From NCBI GenBank assembly GCA_029204225.1, contig CM055111.1, positions 9,557,000 through 9,620,999 on the forward strand: 64,000 nucleotides of DNA. Direction: 5' to 3'. The position numbers and the translations under genes are program-made. Numbering within the stretch: the first letter of the stretch is position 1; each line of letters starts with the position of its first letter. The notes under the pieces were generated by a model. That model had not been told where the DNA came from and did not search any database. It saw only the letters and a program-made list of their open reading frames with translations. Positions 52,701-63,779 of the stretch are shown here, piece by piece. The DNA is from Diphasiastrum complanatum. Taxonomy: Eukaryota > Streptophyta > Lycopodiopsida > Lycopodiales > Lycopodiaceae.

Positions 52701-55700
52701 ATCATTTCATTCAGTGAAACGGTCCATTTGAAAGAACCGTTTAAAACGGATTGTCAATGAATGAAATGAATTTATAAATTTAAAAAAAGATTGTTTTCTG
52801 ATTCTTTTTCAAGTTTTAAACAATTATATTTCTGTGTTAGTTCTGCTCTTGTTCTTGTGTGTTGGAATTGTGTGTAGGGAGATGGTAAAGAGAGTGTGAG
52901 AGGGAGAGTACTACGAAGTGAATGTAGTGGTAGTTCTAAGATAAGTTTAGTACTTCGATTAGTGTGTTTTGGCCACAATAGGAGGCTAGAAATAAAATCC
53001 CCAAAGAAACCCCTAAAAACGTTTTGCTTTTCCCATTTCGAACCATCAATGTATGTACTATGTAGTATGAACTATGGATCATGACAATAGGTATTAGAAT
53101 TAGGTGGCACTAGGGAGTTTCGACTCTAAAGTTAGGTAGGATTCAAGATTGATTGTTGATTAATCATAATCTACATTGCCTAAACACTAAAATAGCACTA
53201 CTTTTTGCCAGAATAGAAGGCTAGAAATAAAACCCTCCCCTAAAAAAAAAACCCCCTTAAAAATTGTTTCGATGATTCTTTCCCATGCAACCATCAATGT
53301 ATGTACTATGTAGTGTGGATCATGACAATAGGTGTTAGGTGGGACTCGGGAGTTTCGACGCTTGAGTTAACATTCAAGATTGATCATTGATTAACTATAA
53401 TTGACATTGTCTAAACATTAACAAAGCACTTTCTTTTGCCATAATAGAAGGCTAGAAATAATCCCTAAAAAGAAAACCCTAGAGTTGTTTTGTCGTTTCT
53501 CTTTTGGGGTTGCCTTTTTCAAACCCGTTTCAAAATTTGAAAAGGTCCATGAAACATTGGATGTGATAGTAGAAAGGAGTAGTTGAATTAAGCTTATTTT
53601 AGGCAATGGCTTCTTGAATAGGCTTGTGCATGGTCTGGATTGGGAGTGGGTCAAGAACGAAATCAATTTGAAATCAGTATGCATGTTTTTTTTGGGAATT
53701 GAGCTACCAACTTTTAGGCATGTAAAATATCCAAGCTGATGCTACTGAACACTTCGATCCCACAATGTCACAACACATGGTTGTGTTGGCACACATGTTA
53801 GGAAACAACTATATTGATTAAATGGCAAAGTACAATGCAAGTGTTGGACTCACATGATCCAGTTCATAGTGTTAGTCGAGGAAGTTAAGAAGAGATCCTA
53901 AGAAAATTGTTGCTATTTTTGTGTGGCTTGTGCCAGTCGATGTTTAAGCATTGAGGTCTTTTCTTGAATTGATTGGTTCTTACAAAGAGATTGGAAATGG
54001 TACTCCAAGATATCTATATGTTGCAAAAGAATAAAATGGGGGGTTGAACGAATGTATATAGCAAAGCTTCGATCAGTTGAATTAACTTGTGGCTGAACGT
54101 GTCACTCCCAAGATTGTGGACCCTCAAAGATATTATATTTTAGATATGGTTGCGAGTGATTGTTGTGGGGTATTGTTTTGATGTAGGAGTAAAGGTTGTA
54201 GCCTTCAAGAGCAAGGAGCTGTTAGAATAATAAATGTAAATGATGTAGAAGCCATAGGTTACTATGACCCAAAAGGTCGAGATCTCTGTAACCATGGTCA
54301 TTTATATTTTAGGGCCAAGTTAGTATGAAACTAACTTGTAGGGACTCGTGGGTCCACTAGGGGCCTATACATGTGAATTAAGTACCTAACTTGTTATTTG
54401 GGGTACTTAATTATTTTATGTAACTTATGGTAGCTAGATAGCCATTAGTCAAGTTATTGGACAGCCAACAGTCATGAAGGTAGATAGCCATCTTGGACTA
54501 CTTATATTGAGCCATTCATTTGTATGAGACACACTTTTGTTAAGCAATCTACTGTTCATATTGGCTGTCCACAAGTTTCTACAAGAGGGTCATCTAACCA
54601 TCTCTCTCTTCTCTTTGAGAATACTTTGTGTTAATGAATGGTCTTGATTCTCGAGTATGAGAGCCATTTTTCAGAATTGATTGCTTGCTGGAGGGCACCC
54701 AATAGGCAGCCACATTTCTCCTCTTTTGGTCCATAAAAATCAAAATTTTTCTAATTTTTGTGGAGAGAGAATTGTTCGGCTTCTTCTTGTTCTTTGTGCA
54801 GGAAATTGCAGGGAAAATTTTGGAACCTCCACTCATTTGGGAGCCAGCAGTAGGGCACCTATGCTCAACTAGTTTTCATGTGATTGAAATCAGATTACAT
54901 GCTTCAAATTTCAAATTTTCTTCTTGGAGGAGGGCGCCCATCTACCTTGAAGACAAATGTGTTTTTGACACATTTTTAGTGGTTGAAATTTTTCTGTTTT
55001 TGAGCCTGGAAGAAGGTCCTACCATCTGCTCCATTAGCACATTGAGTGCACACCATGTTACCACAAAAGTTCTGGTTGTGGTTTTGGCTTCATTGGAAGC
55101 CTGCATATTAGTTAGTATTCTGTTATTTCAGCAGAATACAGCCACCTATATCTTCTTGTGAATGAGCTATTGCATGCACCAATCGAGACGGGCCTGAAGT
55201 TAAGTAATCAAGGTGGTGGTGAACCATTTGATACTACACTATATTGTCAAGCGGTTGGAAGTCTCATTTACTTATGCAACTCAAGACCAGACATATCTTA
55301 TAGTGTTTCCCTCACGAGTCAATTCATGCATGCTCCGTTGACATCACATTGGAAAGCAAGGAAGTAAAACACTTGGTCTGTTTTATCCTTCTAGTGATGA
55401 TGCATGTTTGGCTGGTTTTTGTGACTCGGATTGGGGTGGAGATCAAGACACTAGACGCTCTACTAGTGGTCATTGCTGCAGTTTCTTGGTTAAGCAAGAA
55501 GCAGCCCACCGTTGCTACATCCTCAAGTGAAGCAGAATATAGAGCAACGTTTTCAGCCACTACGGAGTGTATGTGGCTGAGACAATTATTTGTCGATATG
55601 AAGCATGGGCAGCCCTCAACTACTCTCCTATTTACGGATAGTCAAAGTGCTATTGCCATTGCACGAAATCCAGTATTTCATGCAAGAACAAAGCATATCG

Positions 55701-58700
55701 AGATCCACTATCACTTTGTTCGGGAGAAGCTTCATAATGGCGACATCACGCTTGAATATTGTCCCACGGAGGATAATATTGCAGATGTGTTCACTAAGGC
55801 ATTGCCTAGAGTTCGATTTAAAGCTCTTTGTGAAGCTTTAAATTTAAAGCAACATGCTGATTTTCTTACTTAGTGAATACATGTCATTTTCATTTAAGGA
55901 GGGTGTTAGAATAATAAATGTAAATGATGTAGAAGCCATAGGTTACTATGACCCAAAAGGTCGAGATCTGTGTAACCATGGTCATTTATATTTTAGGCCC
56001 AAGTTAGTATGAAACTAACTTGTAGGGACTCGTGGGTCCACTAGGGGCCTATACATGTGAATTAAGTACCTAACTTGTTATTTGGGGTAATTATTTTATG
56101 TAACTTATGGTAGCTAGATAGCCATTAGTCAAGTTATTGGACAGCCAACAGTCATGAAGGTAGATAGCCATCTTGGACTACTTATATGTAGCCATTCATT
56201 TGTATGAGACACACTTTTGTTAAGCAATCTACTGTTCATATTGGCTGTCCACAAGTTTCTACAAGAGGGTCATCTAACCATCTCTCTCTTCTCTTTGAGA
56301 ATACTTTGTGTTAATGAATAGTCTTGATTCTGGATTCTTACAGGAGCTTAGTTCTGCTCAAAAAAATTATCCAACTTGTGAAAAGAGTTACATGCCATGG
56401 TCTACGTGTAAGCATGGAGGCATTGTTTATATGGATTTGAGTTTTATGTATATACATATCACTATATATTGGAACACAGTGCTAATGTGATACCTACTCT
56501 TTTTTGACAACAAGGGACATGAGAGACTACATAGAGGATACAGACATTTCGTTGTTCATGAAGATCCCTGAGAGTCAGGAAAGAGATTTATTGATTTCAG
56601 TTTCATATGGGAGTCAATTGACTGTGAGGGGATGAGGTCAATGGGTGGCAGAGAATTAGGTGGTGTACCATGCTTTTTGATAACCATCACTTAAAGTCGT
56701 GGGATGAGACAAGCATTATAGATCGAGATTTTGGGACAAGATGTTGGTCTAGAGAGCATAGTGACCAGGGAATGTGGCCTTTTAGACGTGCCACGTGTTC
56801 CCAGCGTGCTCGGGAATGTGCTCAGGAATGTGACCAGGGAACTCGCTCATTCCAAAGGGATGGGAATATGAACGGGAACGTGTTCCCTGGTCACAGTTTT
56901 TGCAAAGGGTCAAAAACAAGATAAATGAAGGAGTAACGTGTTTGCTGGTCACAGTTTCTGCTAAGACCTAAAAACAAGATAAATGAATGAGGAAACCAAA
57001 AAACTCAGAGGTTTTTTACTTACAACGAGGCACCTAACAAGTGCCTAAGCTTTCCAACTTTATTGTTATGAAGTGGTCTAGTATCGATGTCTACATCCTG
57101 ATTGTAAGTGTCGCAGTACTAGAGCTGCATCTCGCTCCTATGCACTTTCTCTTAAGTAGAATGGTGAATCATCTTAATATGCTTTCCCTTACGTGATGCA
57201 CTAGCCTGAATGTTATCAAGTAGTCACTACCAAATAGCCTCCCAGGCAGCTTTCGTAGTTGCATTATATATTTAATTACAAAGTCTAATTTTCTGGGAAA
57301 ATTATTGAACTGAAGGGACATTTTACTGCAAATTGAAACAATGATCTTAGCCTTTTACTTTGCATTCATTTCTGGTCCACTTTGATGATGAAAACCTTGG
57401 ATTTTAAATAAAAGTGCATTGTGGGAAAAAGGCAGAATCTAGCAAAAGATGTGGAACAAGAGAGAGGATACAAAAATGAAACTTGCAGAATCTTTGAACA
57501 GCTTCGAACCTTGTATTTATTGACAATGATCATGAGCTTAATGCATTAGTATGAAAGCATAGTATCTCTCAAAAACTCCCCTTGCACCCTGGGGCCTGTA
57601 AATTTTCACAAAGGTTGAAACTTGATGCACTACCCTTTTTGGATCCAAGCCGTATGGCTGTTAGCTGTACATGCTTTTGTCTCCCTTAAGAAAGATTTTT
57701 GTAGACCTAGATATCTTGTTACAGTTGCAACCACATATATGGCTTCATGAAATCAAGGAAAGAGAATGAAAGTGTGGAACAACTACAGCAATCCAACAAA
57801 ATGAGTAGGAATAATGAAAATGATCGCTTTGCATGTGGTTTTACTGGGAACATTGCTTCATTTAGACTTTCTACCATAAGACCGTAAACACAACTAGAGA
57901 AAAGTTAGCAGAGGCCTATTTTTAACGTCAGCCCTGCTCTATTATTTGTAAAGGTTCTCTGTATTCATTCTTGATGGAGTGGAAATAGCAAGCATTTGAA
58001 ACTTGAGCATAGCCATCTAGACATCTCTTCATATCTGCAAAGAATGTCCAAGTAGTCTCCTTAAGTGGCCTTCTGTTTAATTGAATTGAGCAGTTGATAA
58101 GCTGTCAATGTTTATGTTGAAGCTGATCCTGAAGGATGGTGGTTGATAGAAGAGAAGCAAGTGTTTGCTAGAAGGTGTGACCATAAGCCTCATGGGGTGT
58201 ACCGTGTGAGCACAGGCCGTCAAGTTGACATGATGATTTGAATTCGAATTTATATGTGCAATGACTGACTGGTGACGTTAGAATTATATTATGATGAATG
58301 CTTTTTGTAGGGAAAGGATGGTCATTTCATTCATGGTTATAAGCACAAGTTGATGGGTGCTACTAGTAAATTGTTGCTCCTCATGGTTGTCATGGAGTTT
58401 TCAGTATTATTGCTGATTAAAGTTCAGTCTGGGTTTTGGTCGCATTATTCAGAAAAATGGCAATCAATTGCAGTTGAAGACTGAGAATTTCATTTTCTGA
58501 TTTTCTTTTAATTGCAGGATCTAAAAGGGATCATTGCACAGCCAAAAATACAAGATGAATTAATTGCCCGTGAGATAGTTATAAATGATGCAGAGCCTGG
58601 GATTCGCTATAAGCTCACTAAACGACAAACCCAGGAAGAAGTAAGTACATGAATCTGTGAGTAATGAAGTAACACATGTAGCATGGCTTTGTTTCATTAG

Positions 58701-61700
58701 CATCTCTTGTTTATCTAAGCACCGTAAAGTGGTCTGCTTGTAATTTAAAACAAGTTCTTGCTGATACTTTATGTTGCTCTATCATTCAGATACAATCCAA
58801 GACAGGTGCAGTTGTAATAACAAGGTGACTGGTGCTCTCCTCTTAACCTTGATATTGTTCTTATAGAAATTCTAGCAAGTATGAATTGTTTTACAATCAT
58901 GCTTACTTTATTTTACTGTGACAGAGGTCGCTTCAAACCTCCCAGTGGACTGGTTGATAATGAAAAGCCACTATACCTCCACATATCTGCTGGAGTGCAT
59001 GTGAGTGTATCTTGAATGCAGTGGTTACCTTGTATGTGGAAAGATTGCTTCAACTTTGTGTCCAAGAGCTGCCATTATTGTCATACATTTTGACATTGCT
59101 ATGTTTGCAGCTAAAAGATACTGCTGAACGCATAAAAGCTGTTGATCAAGCAGCAGCTATTGTGGAGGAAATGTTGAAACAAGGCAGGCAGTCGCAGTCG
59201 GGCCCACCTGCAGGACCATTGTCCTGTGGAGTGGTAAATTCGACATATCGTATACTGATAATATGTCACTTTGACTTCTTGAGAGTTGCTAGTCCTTTTG
59301 GGTTACAATGAACGTGAAAGGGGGTGCATGTTCTAGATGATGCATTTTTTCCTTGTGCATACATTTTTTCAAAGAATCTTGTTCAATTTCTCTTGTTTTT
59401 GAATGTTTTTTTTGAGGCCAGGGATCTTCAACATTGACAAGCATGATCTATGTGGGTTCCGACACTGATGCATCCTTCAACCTTGTTGGTCGAATACGTG
59501 GGCCAAATGTAAGCCCTGGTTTTACTTTTGCACTGGGTCATTGATGACTTTTTGCAAGGGCACATTAGATTACAGTATACTTATGAGATTTTCCGGAAAA
59601 GGAAATTCTTGCTTAGCCATTACATGTAGACATATTGAGTTTTGCTGTTCGGTTGGGAGAACTGCTGATGATATAGAGTAAGGAGGACTATGGAATCAGG
59701 TGTTAGCATTCTGGGTTTTATGAATATCTTCTTCACACATGGCTCCTGACATATCAATGTCTTCTGGGAGAGATGTTTTGTTGTTGCTGGTTGGGGTTGG
59801 TGGATGGGTTTTGAAAAATTGCAGGATCAGTATCTTAATCACATCATGAAAGAAACAGGGGCTATTGTTATGCTCAAGGGAAGGGGCTCAGGAAGTACAG
59901 ACGGTAAGCTTAGGACCTTATTGTGTGTATTTTAGCTCTTCATTAATCACGTTCTCAGGACAAATTTTGCGAAAGGTTTTCAACTTGGTTCATTGTAGTT
60001 TGAAATTTTTATGGAAATTCATGGTTTGGAATTATCTTTGGGATTTGAAGATTTTGTGATCATGACTATATATGCAGTTCCTATGCTATGAGTAACAAAT
60101 GGCAGTGTCTCCTTGCCCTAGTTGCTTGAAAATACCACTTTGGGCCCTCAGCATTTATGAGTGCATGTTTTGGAATGTGGCCATTCTAGAATGTGGAACA
60201 ATGTCCTAAACATAAATCATTTGTTTAGGAAATTCGGCTAATAAATAAAGTTAATAAATATACAGACAGAGACATGTTTAAACTCTGTATAATAAATAAA
60301 TTGAATAAATATACAGACAGACACATGTTTAAATTCTGTATAAACTTCTCTTTCACTATCTTTTTTTATATACTATTTGTATATATCACAGATTCATAAC
60401 GTACAAGAGACTGCGACTGCTATGGATGCGTTCTGTACAGAACGCGGGAAAATCTCCCACATTACCTTGTGTATCAATTCTTCTACTCTAGATCATGAAA
60501 ACCTCTTTACAACTTGTAGATAAGATTTCTAGCGGTTAAGATAAAATGCTTGTTTTGACGGACCCCATTTTATACACGTACATTGCCTCTCTATCATAGA
60601 TCAGAAGAGGTTAGTTCTACAAATTGCACTTTGGATTACGAGAAGTGCGGGAGGTCAAAATTCAAATACCTTTCTCCATCTTTTTCATCTTTGGAGTACC
60701 TTTTTATAGATTTCATTGCATAATTGGGTTTCCTATTGTAGGACTGTGAACAATCTTTGTTAGCTTCTTTTTATCATTGGAAGTCACAAACATTGAAAAC
60801 TTAGATTTCTGGTTTGAGTCACGGTTATTTCAACTTTCGTATATTAGGAGAAGATAATAGCAATTTTTGATTAGGTACATGCAAGATTTGATTGGATGGA
60901 TGGATGTGATGTTGGGAGGGAGGCATGCCTAGTTTGGAGGAACACTTTTAAATCGAAGGTTTGATAGGATGGAGACATTGTGGAGTTATTTTTTGAGTTT
61001 GCATTTTCATTCCTCAGGTACAAGTTTGATTCCTCACCTTCTACCTCATCTCCGACAGTTTCTCTTTCATCCACAATCGTTTTCTCTTTTTCTCACCCTG
61101 TTGAACACACCACCTTCACCTATTCATGTTACATCTCTCTTACACCTATCATTGTTACATCCATCATAGAGATTCAATATCTTATCGTGTCTCCTTCGTA
61201 GTGTCATTTACCTACGCTTGAAAATGATGACTCTTTTCTTCATTGTTTTCCAAATATGTTTCACACATCTACTGCATCATTATGTCCCTCTCTTCCATGA
61301 GTCAGCTCCACTACTACTGAAGCTTAAATGCTTAATGTAGAGTGTAATGATGATGCACACCCTCAAGAAAAATGATCTGCCAAAATGTAATTCTGGTTCA
61401 GAACATTCTGTTTTGCACATGGAAATTTTTTCAAAATCGTTATATTTCTATTTATGTTTATTACAAAAAAATTCCTCATAAAAAATAATAATTTGAGCTC
61501 AGATTCCTGCAAGTCGACGACTTCTTTTGGGATCTTGGGGCCTCAAAAATATATGCTCAAAATTTGGACCATTAATGAGCATTGAATCTTCAGTGAATAA
61601 AGAAAATGAGATTGAAAGTGAACATTGAATGACGATAACTAAGCTGACAAGACATACCATAAGCAACAAAAGCTGATCCAAGTCAGGTGTTTTAACATTT

Positions 61701-63779
61701 GATTTTTAAGGAATATACATATCGTCTTTGTTCAACCAAAGAAATGAAACTTTTTGAAAATAACCAAAAGTAGCGTATGTATGAATCATAGAAGTAATAT
61801 TTTATGTATGACTGGATTTTTTATGTCTAAATGATACTATGTAAGGCAGCCCAATGTGATTCCTTATTTTTCACTAATTTAAAAAAGTTGACAAATTTTT
61901 TTTCGGAAAAAAAGTGGTCTGAGTTTCTTTTTTTCAGGTCACGTTCTGAAATGTGCTCTGTTTCGAAACATGCTTCTTTGATTTGTAGATACATTCGAAG
62001 TAGTTAAGAGTTCCTACAATTTAAAACACTCGCATTTCAGTATGTACTGGGCTGTAGGTTGGTATTGAGTATGTAAAAATCACAATTTTATCATGTGACA
62101 TGTAGTTATGATAATTGTACTCATTCACAATTTCACATAGAAAATAAATGCTTACTTTTAATAGAAATTATCTATATTATTTATTTAAAAAAATCAATGT
62201 ATAGTGTGTGAATTGTATTCTTTATAAGCAGAGTCTTTTTGGATGTGCAGCTGCTAGAGCTTCTGTTTACTCTGATAATACTTTATTGGACATACTTATG
62301 TACATGCATTGCATCTGACATGTACATATAGTATGCCCATACAAGGGTAATCAGTTAATAGGGGGGCACATATACTTGCAAATGTATTGGTTTTAGGCTT
62401 TTTGTCAAGTGTACATACATGACACAGCCACTTATGCATAAATATGTAAGTTTTGAAAACTATGTTCTTTCAGTTGAGAAAAATGTTGCCATTTTCTTTT
62501 GGATTCAGAAGCGAGTATGCCTTTGCACTTGCAAATTTCGTGTGACAATGCTAAGGGGCTGGACAATGCTAAGCGGCTTGCTGAAAATCTTCTCGAGACG
62601 ATTCGTTCCGAGCATGTTTTGTGCAGGTCTTCTCTTAAAGCATAAATTCAATGTTAGCAAAGTTGATGGTTTACATACATGTTCATGTATTACTGATGTT
62701 AGATGGGCAGTTGTACTAATATTGACGGCACGATCTTATCACCGACATCAATCTTGAATGGCCATCAAAATGATTCATTTTTAACATGTGAGCTCACGTA
62801 ATGCTCTTGCCCTTTGTGTGGAAATGCTATTTTTTGCAAGTTTTTTTGAATGGAAAGTGCTGTGTTTCAGGTCTTCACATTACCAAGTTCCTTCGGGGGC
62901 CCCTCATGTATTGGGCCAGATGGCTTTTCCTTCTATTACTCCTGGTTCACTATTGACATCTTTTTCACCTCAACCAGCCAATGTTGGACCAACCGGAACC
63001 GTTACAGCTTCACATTCCCAACCGTAAGTCCAGAGCATGTTAATCTCAAAAGATTGAATCTCAGAATATTGCAGCATGAGTTTCGTTAATTGACAGGTAC
63101 CTGATCATTTGATCTACGATTTAATAGAGTGGCATTGAGCAGAATTTATGCAGCAGTTCCACCACCAAAGCAACTTTTGTCAGACGGTACATCCATCAGT
63201 GAGGAGGTTAGGACTGGAGCAGATGGCAACTCAGGAGCCTTATTCGCCTCGATCAGCAAACCCACTTCAGAGTTGGTTCCTTTGTCTACAAATTCAAAGA
63301 CGGCATCGGTGCCCTTTGAGGCCTATTCTTCTGGCATTCCTGCTTCAACTTTGAATTACTTCCAAGCTGGGAGTTCGGCAGTTATGTCTTCTTACCCATC
63401 CAGCAGTAATCAAACATATCCCTTTGGAACAATGCCCAACTGTGGCCAAAATTTTTCTTCACCTATTGCACACGCTTCTGCCACTCCAGCTGCAACCACA
63501 AGCTATAGTGGGTATGGTGGGATTTATCCACAGGTTTCTCCACTGCAACAAGTGGCAATGGCATTGCAAAGGCCACCTCCTCCTCTATCTGTGAAAGGAG
63601 CTGGTTTGGGTTCTTCCTTGGGTTTATCTATGAAAGCTCCTGCAAGCTCTCACGCTCACCCTGCAAAACCACAGGAGAAACAGTCTGGTCAGCGTCGAAA
63701 ATTTCAGGAGTTCCCTGTTTCCAAGGAACCATCAAAAGATGATCAGGTGGGAGATGGTACTACTTTGCATGTAGCCTGA
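49720..63779 (+). CDS. RIK: KH-domain RNA-binding protein, RIK/KHDC4 family (11 exons)
   Basis: A complete hand-built gene model: 49720-49754, 51506-51749, 58518-58640, 58790-58824, 58925-59000, 59111-59233, 59422-59508, 59825-59903, 62509-62626, 62871-63023, 63128-63779. Every intron is GT-AG, phases match throughout, and the exons sum to 1725 nt (574 residues and stop). The N-terminus (KKRKWDQPAEAVPAALTLP) has the KRKWDQP motif of this family. KH-like domain 1 spans about residues 95-200 (ELIAREIVIND, then TGAVVITRGRF, then EKPLYLHISA). KH-like domain 2 spans about 214-310 (FNLVGRIRGPN, then TGAIVMLKGRGSGS, then LAENLLETI). The C-terminal half is Pro/Ser/Gln-rich and low-complexity. Animal KHDC4 (BLOM7) is a splicing-associated protein; maize RIK binds ROUGH SHEATH2 and is linked to KNOX silencing. 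Expected to be nuclear. Intron 2 is 6.8 kb and holds a copia element. Confidence 0.93.
49755..51505 (+). other. RIK intron 1
   Basis: 1.75 kb, GT...CTAG. AT-rich. Near 50994-51050 a short GTTTCACTGAAA / TTCATTGAAAC palindromic motif is seen, and a related one recurs in intron 2 near 52690. Confidence 0.8.
51506..51749 (+). CDS. RIK: RIK exon 2
   Basis: Acceptor TTTTCTAG, donor CCAG|GTAGTT. Encodes the KRKWDQP motif and an Ala/Pro-rich linker ending AAAIVQKINQ. Confidence 0.93.
52983..53520. repeat. Tandem repeat, unit 231-235 bp, about 2.3 copies
   Basis: Copies start at 52983, 53218 and 53449 with AGGCTAGAAATAA. Each full copy contains ACCATCAATGTATGTACTAT, GGATCATGACAATAGGT and GGAGTTTCGAC. 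The third copy is partial. It lies in RIK intron 2. Confidence 0.9.
54220..54650 (+). repeat. 5' LTR, 3' tip missing
   Basis: Matches 55904 onward through GTCTTGATTCT, then diverges. Confidence 0.92.
54651..55150 (+). other. Unassigned interior of the intronic copia element
   Basis: About 500 bp between the truncated LTR and the RT remnant, with no copia domain visible. It carries three variants of a short motif (GGAGGGCACCCAATAGGC at 54690, GCAGTAGGGCACCTATGC at 54847, GGAGGGCGCCCATCTACC at 54934). It may be leader sequence, a captured fragment, or filler DNA. Confidence 0.55.
55158..55873 (+). pseudogene. Copia RT tail and RNase H
   Basis: The RT C-terminal end (YCQAVGSLIYLCNSRPDISY, then SQFMHAPLTSHW) lies at 55158-55367. 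A frameshift follows, then RNase H at 55484-55873 with SWLSKKQPTVATSSSEAEYR, FTDSQSAIAIARNPVFHART, HYHFVREK and NIADVFTKALP. The RNase H block is intact as a frame, but without the rest of pol it cannot drive transposition. Confidence 0.9.
55904..56342 (+). repeat. 3' LTR, 439 bp
   Basis: TGTTAGAATAA to TTCTTACA, followed by the target duplication GGAGC. Confidence 0.93.
56761..56894. repeat. Foldback / MITE-like unit
   Basis: 134 bp with perfect 12-bp terminal inverted repeats (GTGACCAGGGAA and TTCCCTGGTCAC) and an internal direct copy of the same 12-mer at 56830-56841. Interior is full of GGGAATGTG variants. A degenerate second copy of the right end (TGTTTGCTGGTCACAG) lies about 50 bp further on. 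No target duplication identified. Confidence 0.6.
58101..58238 (+). other. Coding-like stretch in RIK intron 2, unidentified
   Basis: 46 open codons between stops, without an ATG near the start, reading EADPEGWWLIEEKQVFARRC and HKPHGVYRVSTGRQVD. The composition is protein-like but I do not recognise a family, and no paired splice sites are convincing. It may be a relic exon of a mobile element or chance. Confidence 0.2.
58518..58640 (+). CDS. RIK: RIK exon 3
   Basis: Acceptor ATTGCAG, donor GAAGAA|GTAAGT. Begins KH domain 1: IQDELIAREIVINDAEPG, then LTKRQTQEE. Confidence 0.95.
58790..58824 (+). CDS. RIK: RIK exon 4 (35 nt)
   Basis: Micro-exon: acceptor ATTCAG, donor ACAAG|GTGACT. Encodes IQSKTGAVVIT, the GxxG-region strand of the KH fold; phase 2 at its end. 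Confidence 0.93.
58925..59000 (+). CDS. RIK: RIK exon 5
   Basis: Acceptor GTGACAG, donor GTGCAT|GTGAGT. Encodes GRFKPPSGLVDNEKPLYLHI; the split Arg codon joins correctly to exon 4. Confidence 0.94.
59111..59233 (+). CDS. RIK: RIK exon 6
   Basis: Acceptor TTTGCAG, donor GGAGTG|GTAAAT. Encodes the last KH1 helix (LKDTAERIKAVDQAAAIVEE) and a linker. Confidence 0.93.
59422..59508 (+). CDS. RIK: RIK exon 7
   Basis: Acceptor AGGCCAG, donor CCAAAT|GTAAGC. Opens KH domain 2 (YVGSDTDASFNLVGRIRGPN). Confidence 0.94.
59825..59903 (+). CDS. RIK: RIK exon 8
   Basis: Acceptor ATTGCAG, donor AGACG|GTAAGC. Encodes DQYLNHIMKETGAIVMLKGR and GSGSTD, the GxxG-like loop region of KH2. Confidence 0.94.
59904..62508 (+). 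other. RIK intron 8 (2.6 kb)
   Basis: AT-rich, no embedded gene recognised. Contains a tandem duplication at 60241-60341. Confidence 0.85.
60241..60341. repeat. Tandem duplication, unit about 50 bp
   Basis: Two copies (60241-60290 and 60291-60341) sharing AATAAATATACAGACAGA and ACATGTTTAAA, ending CTGTAT. Confidence 0.9.
62509..62626 (+). CDS. RIK: RIK exon 9
   Basis: Acceptor GGATTCAG, donor TGCAG|GTCTTC. A closer GT at 62616 would end the exon 11 nt earlier and break the frame of exon 10. Encodes SMPLHLQISCDNAKGLDNAK, then RLAENLLETIRSEH, the last helix of KH2. Confidence 0.9.
62871..63023 (+). CDS. RIK: RIK exon 10
   Basis: Acceptor TGTTTCAG, donor CAACC|GTAAGT. Encodes SSHYQVPSGAPHVLGQMAFP and a Ser/Pro-rich stretch. 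Confidence 0.9.
63128..63779 (+). CDS. RIK: RIK exon 11 (last coding exon)
   Basis: Acceptor TTAATAG. Starts VALSRIYAAVPPPKQLLSDG and runs to a stop at 63779. A GATCAG|GTGGGA sequence near 63745 could be a weak donor, so an alternative C-terminus is possible. The 3' UTR begins at 63780. Confidence 0.88.

Larger units (their letters stand above)
54220..56342 (+). mobile_element. Internally deleted copia element in RIK intron 2
   Basis: Starts TGTTAGAATAA at 54220 and ends TTCTTACA at 56342, flanked by GGAGC on both sides (54215-54219 and 56343-56347). The 3' LTR is 439 bp (55904-56342), preceded by a purine tract AAGGAGGG. The 5' LTR matches it up to about 54650 and lacks only its last 10-15 bp. 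The primer site, gag, protease, integrase and most of RT are missing. The two LTRs differ at only a handful of positions, so the insertion looks recent. It is in the same orientation as the host gene. Confidence 0.93.
51750..58517 (+). other. RIK intron 2 (6.8 kb, repeat-rich)
   Basis: Contains a 231-235-bp tandem repeat (52983-53520), a copia derivative in sense orientation (54220-56342) with its own target duplication, a foldback unit (56761-56894) and a coding-like stretch (58101-58238). The flanking exons join in phase 0, so the intron is presumably removed whole. Confidence 0.85.

Noticed and set aside
62544-62579. 18-bp near-duplication in RIK exon 9 (GACAATGCTAAG repeated)
   Set aside because: The encoded segment has the same length as I recall for KHDC4 at this place, so it is not an insertion; probably coincidence or codon-level convergence.
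62419-62757. 112-codon frame across RIK exon 9
   Set aside because: It runs out of frame with the conserved LAENLLETI segment and ignores the splice sites.
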